Positions 10,908 through 22,069 of a stretch of 64,000 bases of DNA are shown one piece after another; within the stretch, counting starts at the first letter, position 1; every line of letters starts with the position of its first letter. The notes below the pieces were generated by a model. That model made no database searches. It saw only the letters and a list, made by a program, of their open reading frames with translations, and had not been told where the DNA came from. The stretch is from Rotaria socialis (Eukaryota > Rotifera > Eurotatoria > Philodinida > Philodinidae). The position numbers and the translations under genes are program-made. Location: the NCBI GenBank assembly GCA_905331475.1, contig CAJNYU010000718.1, positions 1 to 64,000 of the forward strand, in the 5' to 3' direction.

Positions 10908-12555
10908 TTATTCTTTTTTTTTGTATTCATCGTTAGTATAATTTATTTTGCTTAATAAAAATATCAAAAGCAAAAATGTAGACGTTTTATTCTATCATCA
11001 TAAGGAACTTTTCGATCTTATACTTAACACGCGGATGTTACAATACAAAAAAGATGACAAGAAAAATGCTCAAGTTCGACTATGTTCACTGAAGTCTTGA
11101 AGGATATTTTCTTTTTAAAGCAGCTCCACTAGAAAAAACCCACCGCAATAGATCTCCACTATTTGAATTCATAACACATCTGCAAGGATATCTTCATTGA
11201 GAAGTAAAATTCTATCAACTGAACTCAAGTTTCATAAAAATGAGTCTAGCAAATGGATTCAGTTGCAAACTGCAATAGACAGTTAGTATTGTCAATCGGA
11301 AATTTCAAGATACTCTGCAGTTCATTAGATACACATAAGGAAAATTGTCCCAAACACAACCGATTTTTCAATAAATAGTAAACATGGACAAAAAACGACT
11401 ATGTCATGGTATAGAAATTCTTTTTGAGTCTTTCAAAGGCACTCAAATAATAAATCGATTATATTTTAATCAATGAATAATTGTAAAATGATGGGTTCTC
11501 TATAACTGCCGCTCTACGAGAGAGGATGCATTAGTAAGAAAACATAGAATTAATAATAATAAAATAGTGATCGAAATACTCTCAAGTCTGAATTTATTTT
11601 CTTCTGGTGATACAAGATGAAGTCTATAATATTTCGATATTTCACGTTGCAACTAATTAATGATTGTTGTATTTTAAACTTGCACAAACAAAAATAAATC
11701 AACTGAATAGAAATTTGCACGAATAACGGAAAAAACAAACAAACATAAATAGCCACCGTAAGCTTTAGCAATCCAAGTATCAACAGTTACACATGGAATA
11801 ATCAAAGTAAAAAAACATATCGCTATATTTGATTGATAGAGAAAACAGAGCTCCTAGAAACTACCAACTGTTCTAAATTACAAAAAAAAAGAATTTTTGT
11901 GTGAAACATGACAAAATACAAAGTAACAGACTTAAAAGTAAAAATATAAAAAAATGCACATGGCAATGATTAGTAATATTTATTCATGGGTTTGCTGTCT
12001 ATAAATAAACTGGATCATTTTGAGCACGATTTTCGCTGCCTAGAACTAAAAAGCATTTAATAAAATGATAGAGAATATAGTTTTATTAGCTTTCCAAAAA
12101 TGCTCGTGGTTGTGATCACATTGAACCTGCAGAAAGTTCTCGTTTTTATATCATGAAGGTCTCGGTAAATATTCGTCGACTAGCAATGACGAATAGGATC
12201 TCCTGAATACGTTTTTCTATAGTAGTAACAATACTCTGTCATGTTCTGCACCTGGACTAGCTCTCCTGAATAAAGTAGCCATCAGCTATAGTCAATTTTC
12301 TACAACAACTATGTGATTGTCAATTAAAAAGTACGATGATTGTTTTTCAAGGACAGAATTTGGGTAAGTTTTTCATGCATGCGTTTCAGTTTATACATTT
12401 TTTGGCGAAAACTTTATCAGTCTATTGTTCTGAAAAAAATGGGTACATGAAAACCTACAGGGACTCGACGAAGTCATATTTCGAATCATTAGAATCGATA
12501 AATTACAATCTAGAAGCTTTCAATAAGATAGCGAATGGTCAGTTGAAAATTTTTT
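10908..12555. other. intergenic between convergent genes
   Basis: About 1.65 kb separating the plus-strand beta-propeller gene from the minus-strand PDZ gene; both 3' ends face it. The minus frame at 11550-11783 and plus frame at 12336-12575 look random (the latter overlaps the PDZ stop codon). I see no repeat, RNA gene or conserved motif. Confidence 0.5.
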
Positions 12556-15500
12556 CTAGTTTATTCTATCAATAATTTTACCTGGTTCTACTTTGGTTTC
12601 AACAAAAGGTAAATGTGAATTAATGGGTATAGCATGCGTTATTGAAAATTCGTAACCAGCAGGATCAATAACAAGAACTTCTAATTCACGTGCTTGTTTA
12701 CTTAATTCAACCATTTCACTTATTTTATTCATTGATAAAGCTTTTGTATCGTGACCGTTTAATTCCAATACAACGTCATCTTCTTTAATACCATATAGAT
12801 CGGCTAGTGAATCTGGTTCAACCGATTGAACATATAATACTCCGTTTCTTTTTAATGTAAAGCCGAAATCATAATCATCGATAGATAATTTTAATTTACA
12901 TAAGCGTGGTTTCATGTTTTCAGTCTCTGGTGATTGAAAATTGAACGGCTTTATTTCTAAATAGCCGCCACATCGTTTGAATTCGTGATAGGCTGGTCCT
13001 GTTAATACAACAAGTGTAAGTTGACCATTTTCATCAAATGTACGTTTAATTAAATCAACAATGTTCTGGAAAGTAGATTGTTGGACATTGCGTGATTCAA
13101 CATAGATTATATGATCACCTTTACTTAAACCACTAGAAACAGGAATCATGAAGGATGCAGTAAAGCAAAAACAAAAAAGTATACCTTCGTTGAGCAGGAC
13201 TATTTGGACTGACATCAACAATGATTGGTGTATCATAATTCTCTCGTTGAGTTATTCGAAAGCCACATCGAGATGAAGATGTATCTCGAAGAACGACGCA
13301 TTCACCTAAAATCCATGTAATTGATTAATTATGAGATTTCTGTTGTTTAGTTAAAATAATTTCTTACGTGGCCATGGTTTTTTAGGTCGCGGTATTTCAT
13401 AAGCAAAATGATTATTATTATGCAAATGATCACATCTTATGTATCCACTGGGAATATATGATAGTGAGTGGTATGCACGTATTGACGTGCGTTGTGTTTT
13501 GCTGTATGTTGGATGTAAAGTTGTATTTCCACCATGATTATTATCTGTCGGTACGAATGTCAGTTGTGTTGCACTTTTTGTTGATTCTTTTTTACGGGGT
13601 GCAATAAGTAATCGTAATTTACCATTTCGAGAAGCATTTTGAATTAAACCCAATACCACTATATAGAAAATGATTGCATAAGAAACTTTCAAAATATTTT
13701 TTTTTATATCATATTCGGCATTCGCAAATAATACATAGAAAAATTATCATTTCGAAGGTTTAGTTCGAATATGTACGTAAACTTTGAATGTATTAGGAGA
13801 GCTGCTCATCAAAAAAATGGATGTCTACCGGTTTCTATCCAGTTTATTTCTAAAATTTCCTTAAAAATGACTATTCTAACCGTGGATAATTGTATATATT
13901 TGTAATTTTATAACACATGAAAATTTGAATTAGATTCAGCTTTTTTCCTTTATACGAACAATTAACTGCACGTTTGTTTTCATCATTGAATAACTACGTA
14001 GAAACACTTAAGAAGATTCGATGACTTCACTCTTTGTTTTCATGTATAAAACTGATGCTTGTCGGTTTTCCTTCATTTAGAGGTCGATAGATAACCGTAT
14101 CAAGTTTTATTCAAACGCAACATCTTCATGAGTAGCTGCTTCAAACGATATAGATTTTTCCTATCTACCAGTCGCAGCAAATTTTAACCATTGTTAACAT
14201 CGAATCAGTTTTTAGTATATATACTGAAGCTCTTGGTCATAGTTAAGGTTCAAATAAAAACTCTCTAATTGTTCCGTATTGAAAAATTCTGTTCCGTCGT
14301 TGAATAGTTTTCGGTCATAGCTACTATTAATCTAGATATATATATATATTATGTCGAAAAACTCGAAATACGATTTCTGATGAGATTGAACCAAGTCCAC
14401 TGTTTGTGTCACTATACCTTTATGCGATTGATCTGTTACGTTTACATCATCGATTTGAATCACACGATCATTTTCATTTAAATTAGATCGAGCTAAATAA
14501 CAGTTGAAAAAAATGAAAAAAAAACTTAAATGTAATGTTTTACCTGCTGGTGAATTTTTGACAACATTTGAAATGATATGTCTGTCATCATTAGGATTTA
14601 ATTCAAAACCAAATTTTTGACCAGGTGTCGTAGTCAACCGACATATACGAAGTAGATTGTTTTGAGAGACAATATCAATGGATCCTAGGGATAAAGTGTC
14701 GTCCGCATAACGCGATGATGCATTTTTACTCGGCTGCAAAATAGAAGATGGTTTCTGCGACGATTGATTCATTTTAGCTTTAAAAGTAAAAATAGAAGAA
14801 AATAGTTGTTTTGCATATTTGTAGTTTTTCTAATTTTTACTAAGGTGCACCAAAGTCAAAAATCGAGCAGGAGAAAAATCTCATTTATTATTACATGGTT
14901 GGATAGAGCTCAATGAGTAGATCATGAATATCACCTTTAAAATATTTCTAGGCTTCCATTTTGGTTGAGAAATTTTCAAAATACAAACTGCATCTGAAAA
15001 GTGAATATTTCAGTTTTTTCGAGAAAACTCAAAATTTACCTAATTTAACAATGTTCTAGATTTAGAAAACTATCATCATCGAATTCAGCATGAAAATCTG
15101 AATCTACTGATGTAACGTTGACCAGTAAAAACATAAATTTCATGTTTGAGGAGCTCAACTAGGTCTCCATGTAGACACGTTCAAATTGATGTCTTGCAAA
15201 ATCATCAGCTATTGTTTTTGAAGGCAATTCTCGGACTTTCTTATATGATTCGAACCGCCAAGCAATAGCGAACAAAATTATATGTTCAGTTTGAAAACTA
15301 TTATTCCCTCTCTGAGAAAATTGAATTTTACTGGATCGGCGGCTTTAAGTTAAAGAATTACCCTCTTTTTTCGAGGTTTTGACTGTCAAAACTTAACTTC
15401 CATGCGAAGTAAACGTCAGATTCAGAAGCAGCACGAAAAGCAACATTAACTATCATAAATTTTATCAAAAAATAATTTTCATCAAAATTCCAGCGTTACT

Positions 15501-18500
15501 CCCCTCAGTCATTTTTTTTCTTGATTTTACCCTGTAGTCTCCCACAGGTAAAATTTTGATGAAAAACATTTTTTGGTAAATTTTATGATAGTTAATGTTG
15601 CTTTTCGTGCTGATTCTGAATCTGATGTTTATTTTGCATGAAAATTGAGTTTTGACAGTAGAAATCTCGAAATAAGAGGGCAATTGACATCAATTTCAAG
15701 GTGTCTATATGGGGACCTAGTTGAGCTCCTCAAACATGAAATTTATGTTTTTACTGGTCAACGTTACATCAGTAGATTCAGATTTTCATGCTGAATTCGA
15801 TGATGATAGTTTTCTAAACCTAGAACATTGTTAAACTAGGTAAATTTCGAGTTTTTTCTAAAAAAGTGAAATATTCACTTTTTCAGGTACAGTTTGTCTT
15901 TTGAAAATTTCTCGATCAAAGCGGAAGCTTAGAAACATTTTAAAGATGATATTCATGATCTACTCATTGAGGTCTATCCAACCATGTAATAATAAATGAG
16001 ATTTTTCTCCTGCTCGATTTTTGACTTTAGTGCACTTTACTTTGTAATCCATTGTTTATTTTATTCGTTGTACTTGCATTTGGATTTGCAATTGTAGGAG
16101 CATTAGCATACTTACTTGATGAAGATTTTCCCGCACTATCTGAGTCACTTGATGAATCTACAACACGTGGAGGATCCGGTGTTTCATGTCTAAAATGTGT
16201 TGAAATAGAAAATGTTTTTTGTTTTGTTTAATATTTTATTTTACCGAACAATATTCGCTTTTTTTGACGTTGGATCAATAGGATATTTACGATTTTGATA
16301 CCATTGATAACCATCATTATCGATAACCAATAATTCAATACGTTGATCTCGTCGATATCTGCTATGAATAAGGTCGTCAACATGTTGATAATCTTCGTTT
16401 TCAATATTGTCGCCATTTACTTCAATTATGTAATCACCATTGTGAATATGCGTACGAGCAGCTGGTGAATCTACATCAAGCTGTTGTATTTTACATCCCT
16501 TTTGTCTAAGCGCTGCATGCGGCAATGGCGCGGTATCAAAACCAAGTTGTTTGTATTGTGGCCAAGCCTATGGATTTAACAAAATATAGAACAAGAAAGT
16601 TAAATTTAAAAATAAAAAATTACTCGAATAATACAACGACGCATTTCGGGATAAGCTTCTTTGCGCGGCGGTACCGTAAATTCAGAAGAACTTCGAGAGT
16701 TTGACAGTGTTTGTTTATTAGACATACGAAGTGATTGTTGATTTATATATGAATCTTCATCGATAACTTCCAACAATAACGGTTTATTCCTTTCCTCCCC
16801 ATTCGCCAATTCAGTACGCAGAAAGTTTTTGAACTCCTCTTTATCCATGTGTTGAACATTTTGGCCATTAACAGATATAATACAGCTACCAGCGGGAAGA
16901 CCTTAAGAATAAAAAAATTAATTTAAGTATCAAAAAAATATGCTTTGTGTGTGTATTTTATTAACCTTGCTTATCAGCAAGTGAGCCTGGCGTGATTTGA
17001 GCAATTTTGTGTCCTTTAATATTGTTTCCCAATGGTTTTACACTAAAACCATAGTCACTCGAGCCTTCACTAGGTTGAAGTTTATAAGATCGTTGATTTA
17101 ATCGTGAATCTGATCCTGGTCTGTTTGGTTGCATGGGATTAGCGTTAAATAAATTTAATATCCCCGATCCTGGTAACTTTTGAGGTGGTGGTTGTGGGAA
17201 AGATTGTATTAATTGTGGGATAGCTTCAAAATAATGTGAAATTTATAGACAAAAATATCAATCATCAACATACTTGAATTTTTTAAATTATTGGATGACG
17301 AAGACCGGCGGGGTCTATTTGTTAGGACTTTAACACTTGGAAGATTTCTACGAATTGGTTTATCGTTTTGTTGATAATATTTATATGTTTCAACGTCGGC
17401 GACTAATAATTTCAATGGTTGTGGATATTCGGTATCAGTTACCAGTTTTTTTATTTGTGCACTGTTAAGGTCTTCAACTAGTTCATCATTTATTTCGATT
17501 AAACAATCGTCGTTTCTGACACCAGCAAGTTCAGCGTCTATATTAGAATAGAAACAAAACAGTAATAAAGTAACCGAGATGAAAACCGTACTGAAGGAGA
17601 ATATGATCAGCTCACGATTCGATCATATCAAAGAGATGTAGCTACAGATAAGTGTTAGGGCCAAAGTTAACGCACGAGTCTATTTACTTTTTATCTTTAA
17701 TTAATCAAAAAACACATGATACTCGACAAAGATCTCATATCTTGATGTTCAAAACTGTTCCTTTTTTGTTCTGTGCCTAAGAAAGTTTTATCGAGATGAA
17801 AAAAAGTGATTGAATAGACAATCGACTTCTTACTTGATGGCCTTTCGTCACGACCCGGTGTAATCTTTACTTTATAGCAATCATCTTCTTCATCTTGATC
17901 ATAACGGAATCCAAATATATCTTTTGCATCAGTACGATAAATAGTACATAAACGAATATCATCTTTATGGTTTGCTGGGGGATGAAAATTCCCTTTTATG
18001 TTTGACGGGGTTTGACCTTGGTTGCGTTCCGAAGGCGTTGAATCATCATTGATGTCGTCGCTTGGATCTTAATAAATAATTTTAATTGCTGCAAAGAGCA
18101 ACAAGTTTGTCTTCGTTATTTCTTACTTTTTGATGACCTTGAGTTCCCATGTTGCAATTGGTCTTTTGCAAATTGACTTCTTTGAAACTTTTTCGATTCT
18201 AATGGTATATCGTTTTCTTTAAAATATTTATATGTATGTGTATCAACAACGTATAATTTAACGCTAGGTTTTGCTTTACGAAGTTTCTTATCAATACTGC
18301 CTGCTGGATCTTCATCAACAAATTTATCATCGATTTCAAGAATTCGATCATTTGCACGTAATTGTGTTTGACTAGCTGGTGAATCCGGAAATATATATTG
18401 AATGTGTGCACCAATTTGATTTTCACCAGCAAACATTGCAAAACCAAATGATTTATCCTTGTTACTCATGGGTATTACACAAGTACGTGGCGTATATTTA

Positions 18501-18901
18501 GGAAAATTCTTGTAATCAGATGGCATCTTTGCTGGTGTGCTGAATTTTTCGGCTTTTTCAAAATTGAATGGCCTGATCAAGTCGCCTAATTCGTCATAAG
18601 AAATGTCGTCAATAACAAGTAACTCAACGTAATCACCAGTATCTCGTGCGTTTTTAATAGCAGCAGTTACTTCTTGAGTACCACTCTCAGATACATCTTG
18701 CCTATTGACACAAAGAATCATGTCACGCATTCGAAGACCCCCAGCAGCAGCTGGACTATTCGATTCAATACTTTTAATAGCAACTGGGGATGTTGATGCT
18801 TGATCAAGAGCAAATCCAAGTGTTTTATAATCAGGCCATGTGCGTAGTCGACACAGACGAAATTTGCTTTTCGGCAGCTCATTTTTGTAGTTTGAGGACA
18901 T
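12556..18901 (-). CDS. eight-PDZ NHERF-type scaffold protein, 12 exons
   Basis: Exons: 18127-18901, 17834-18067, 17274-17537, 16966-17223, 16624-16901, 16245-16567, 16116-16189, 14544-14777, 14418-14492, 13368-13658, 13185-13305, 12556-13132; 3504 nt, 1167 aa, every junction in phase. Eight PDZ domains start at about residues 15, 138, 282, 468, 598, 778, 936 and 1052. Most open with the NHERF-like R-x-C strand (FRLCRLRTW, PRTCVIPM, IRLCTIYR, RRCIIRAW, LRICRLTT, RLCKLKLS) followed by a GF-type carboxylate-binding loop (LGFAL, FGFAM, FGFRY, YGFSV, LGFDT, FGFEL, CGFRI, FGFTL). Such scaffolds cluster transporters and receptors under membranes by binding C-terminal tails. NHERF1/2 have two PDZs and PDZK1 has four, so eight is unusual. 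No ERM-binding tail is evident. Intron 7 (14778-16115) contains a 1.2-kb foldback element. Confidence 0.88.
14842..16038. mobile_element. foldback (long inverted-repeat) element
   Basis: Left arm about 14842-15491 and right arm about 15550-16038 are reverse complements of each other around a loop of about 58 bp. The left arm carries roughly 170 bp (about 15200-15360) missing from the right. The ends read AAGGTGCACCAAAGTC and, on the other strand, AAAGTGCACTAAAGTC. A 3-bp ACT repeat flanks the element (possible short target-site duplication). There is no transposase frame, so it is a non-autonomous DNA element or MITE of unknown superfamily. It sits wholly inside an intron of the PDZ gene, so the pre-mRNA could fold into a hairpin of hundreds of base pairs. 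Arms differ at scattered positions, so the insertion is not brand new. Confidence 0.85.
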
Positions 18902-20900
18902 CAGAATAATACTTGCTAATTCGCTTCTTAGTTAAATACAAATATCAACATCTACAAACTAAAATATATGTAACGATTAGATCAAACTATAGACTTATCG
19001 TAAAAATAACTAAATTTCTCTATCATAGAGCTGTAACTGAGAACAACATGATATGTCTTTGTTTGTCTGTTTGTTAATCGTTTTTAACCACTAAATTTTC
19101 TTTTTTTTCTTTTTCTTCTATCTATCTATCTATCTCGAATGCAGGTGACTCTGATAAGTATCCCTATATATCTACGCATATTCATGATCCAACCTTAAAG
19201 AAGAGACCGAAAGGCAAGAAATAGCATTTTCTACATATCTTCTCTCCTAGAGATTGAAATTCGCTGAATCATTGGCATACGTATCTTACGAGTGGTACGT
19301 TATTCAGCGGATCTAATTTACAAACGAGAGCAAACTATTCTTGTTTTTCTAAAACTTAATTCTCCTGTGTAGAAAAGAAAAATACGATAAATAGATAAAC
19401 ATATAACAAAAACAGGCCAGAATTGAACTGATGAATATGTCTGGCAACCTTCATTCGTATCTTTTTTGCTCAGATTGTCATGAATTCTAGTTGAAATGTG
19501 TCCTTCATCATCCATATATGTGTAGATAAGATAACAAAACGACACGAAACAACGAAATGTTGATAGTAAAAACGAAAAAAGAAACCCTCATAATCGCATC
19601 CTCTTCTGTTTTGTATCAGAAAGAAATTTCTAAAAAAAGAAAAGCACAATCAAAATTTTAGTAGATACATACCGAAATTAAATAAATAATTTTCTTCTAC
19701 AAGTTATCAACGGTTTTTGCTCATTCTAAAGACTTCTACATTAGTATGACTAATCACTATTGTCTACGACGCTAAAGAGAGAATGTTCACGATACTAGAC
19801 AACTTCTAATCCATTAAAGACAATTTATATTTAAAACGAAACAGAATCAGGGAAATTACAGAAGACAATATAAGAAAAGAAAAGACATAACAGCAGCAAA
19901 GAAAATTTTGCGGTTAAAACTATTCTTTCTTTTTCTTTGGTCATTAAATATGTTGCTTATCATGCTCTTCTATCATCCATTATAGAAGTAATTCTTTCTT
20001 TCTTTTGTTCGTTCGACGGTAGACCTGCGAAAAGGACATGAATAATACGAGCTCTTAAAAACAAGCAAATAAACGTGTGACTCTAGATGATAAAAAGTTA
20101 AGAAGAAGGACACAATTTTGTGATATTATTTGTTTCTAACAATAGCTTTTGGCTCGTTATTTGTCTTCTCTGCAGCACGAAAGAATTGTTGAGATGATAA
20201 ACTAAAAAAAAAGATTGCGCGAGAGTCTCACGCAATAACTACGCAGATACAAACTACAATGGACGGAGATTCTGTTGACAAATCTATTGGAAAATATTGT
20301 TTGATATGATCATAATTTGAAAAAACCTTTTGAAAATAAAATATGAAATGTGAGAGACTTCAAAACGTAAAGGTTCTATCCTTCTCCTCGTATATTACGT
20401 AGGATGGCCAGATATTTTTTGTAAATAATAACAGATATGATAGCATGCGTAAACTATTGGTTATTCATCGTGATTTGAGTTTTTGGTGCAAAACGGATGA
20501 ACAAATTTTTCTTTGTTGAAGGAAATAATTCTTCTATAATATACGTTTAGTGAAGTTGAATACAATACAATTCACCAGTATAAACTCTGGCATAGTCACA
20601 TGTGCATAATTTTTCCGATAAACATTTAATTATATGAACTATAATTTTCTACTTCAATGATGTCAACTTGAGATTTATATTTTCGTAAACTCCGTTCTAT
20701 ACACGTGCAATAAAACAGTTCGATAGTAAAGTATGTTTTCTTTTTTTCCGGAAAATAGTCAATACTGTTGCTATTATTTCAGAATGAAGATGCATTTATT
20801 CTTTGAAAAAGTCTTTATATGACTTTAAATATGAACTATCGATTTATTGTGATGTTCTGATTAATATAATGAGATTTTATCGAAAGTAAAAGAAATTGTT
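18902..20900. other. intergenic, promoter of the PDZ gene
   Basis: About 2 kb between the PDZ gene start and the MESH1 stop codon. It holds a (TCTA)n microsatellite at about 19117-19135 and pyrimidine-rich stretches. The minus frame at 19318-19545 shows no family resemblance. Nothing else recognised. Confidence 0.5.
19117..19135. repeat. (TCTA)n microsatellite
   Basis: Four to five TCTA units upstream of the PDZ gene start. Confidence 0.8.
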
Positions 20901-21751
20901 TTAATCAAATCGAATGTTTTTTTGAAGAAATAATTCTTTTAGAACAGCATCCAATTGAGCGTTGCGTCCAAATAATTGAGGTGCAATTTTGGATGACCAT
21001 TCAAAGTAGTCTTTAACACGTTCGTCAGACCAACCAACAGGTGTGCAACGATTTAAATCACGTAGATTGTATATTTTATCAGCCAGACGAACAATGACAG
21101 CATCCAAAGTTAGCTTATCAGCATTAGCAATTTGTAAACGCTTACGTTCCGCTTTCGGCAAATTTTTGTCATCAGTTAATTCAGCTACAATTCCTATTAT
21201 AAATAATTCAAATAAGTTGGACAAATAAAATTCGAGCTTACTTTATCTTAATGAAACAATTTTTTAAGCGCGTAGATTTTACATTGGATAAAATATTCTT
21301 TATTGAATAAACTACGAAACGGTATTTCCAAAAACAACTTTGATATTTATATTTAAATAAAAATTATTTCGTAAATAACTACTATGAAAATGTCATTGGC
21401 CTATAAAGCCGCTTTCGCATGTAATATCTCTCAATAGAAGATTGTAAATACCTGCAATGCGAGGTCCAAATTCTTGTTGAAGCTCATCGAATGTTGTCTG
21501 CGTATCTTCAATTGTATCATGTAAAAGTGCAGCCTGATAGATAGAATTATGTCTCTGAAAAACAAATATCACTCGCTGGAACAAAAACCACTTACAGCAA
21601 GTATATCAGAATCGGTCACACCCGCTTCGTTGCTCAAAATATGTGCAACACCTATTGGATGATTTATATAAGGTGTTTGATCGGGATCCTTTCGTTTTTG
21701 AAATCGATGTTTGTGAGCAGCAAATTGAAGGGCCTGCATAAATTTTTCCAT
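20901..21751 (-). CDS. HDDC3: MESH1: metazoan SpoT-like hydrolase (HDDC3)
   Basis: Three exons, 21596-21751, 21452-21554 and 20901-21193, with introns of 41 and 258 bp; 552 nt, 183 aa, close to the usual 179. It is a manganese-dependent HD-domain pyrophosphohydrolase that removes the 3' pyrophosphate of ppGpp in vitro and acts as a cytosolic NADPH phosphatase in animals. Visible signature: FAAHKHRFQKRKDPDQTPYI and NHPIGVAHIL at the N-terminus, the catalytic HD pair in AALLHDTIEDTQTTFDE, then LTDDKNLPKAERKRLQ, KLTLDAVIVRLADKIYNLRD and NRCTPVGWS. The metal ligands H, HD and the distal D (VRLADK) are all present. A short insert (RHNSIY) before QAALLHD comes from the choice of splice acceptor and could be an annotation uncertainty. 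The gene lies 318 bp downstream of PPIP5K on the same strand. Confidence 0.93.
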
Positions 21752-22069
21752 ATCTATTCAATTAATAAGAACATTGTTTCTGTCTAATATTATATTCATG
21801 AAAATAATTCTTCCGCCCTCCAAAAACAAATGTAGATTCGGTTTTTAAAATTATTTTTATTAAATCAAAATATTTATGTATTTATGCATTATCTAGTCAA
21901 TATAGACAAAATATAAAAAGAAAATTAATATATTAACAACTAAACCAATATCACCAATAAATCAAGGAAATAATAGATAAACGAGATTGTCACCAAAACC
22001 GCGTAGTTTAAAGATCAATAAAAATAAATAAATAAATAACTGATGTCCATATGACTATATAATATACGT
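21752..22069. other. PPIP5K-MESH1 spacer
   Basis: 318 bp of AT-rich DNA containing the PPIP5K 3' UTR and MESH1 promoter. An AAATAAATAAATAAATAA tract near 22023-22040 is a simple repeat. Nothing else seen. Confidence 0.5.

Noticed and set aside
11550-11783. 77-aa minus-strand frame between convergent genes
   Set aside because: Random composition, no neighbour exons, no known motif.
15240-15262. Box-B-like GGTTCGAATC on the minus strand inside the foldback element, as a tRNA or SINE head
   Set aside because: No matching box A, acceptor stem or D-arm at the right distance.
16027-16189. Exon 16116-16189 read straight on to a stop at 16027, splitting the PDZ locus into two genes
   Set aside because: The perfect GTAAGT donor at 16115 joins in phase to the TTTTAAAG acceptor before 14777, and only the joined 12-exon model makes the whole locus a multiple of three. 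The stop comes from the foldback element.
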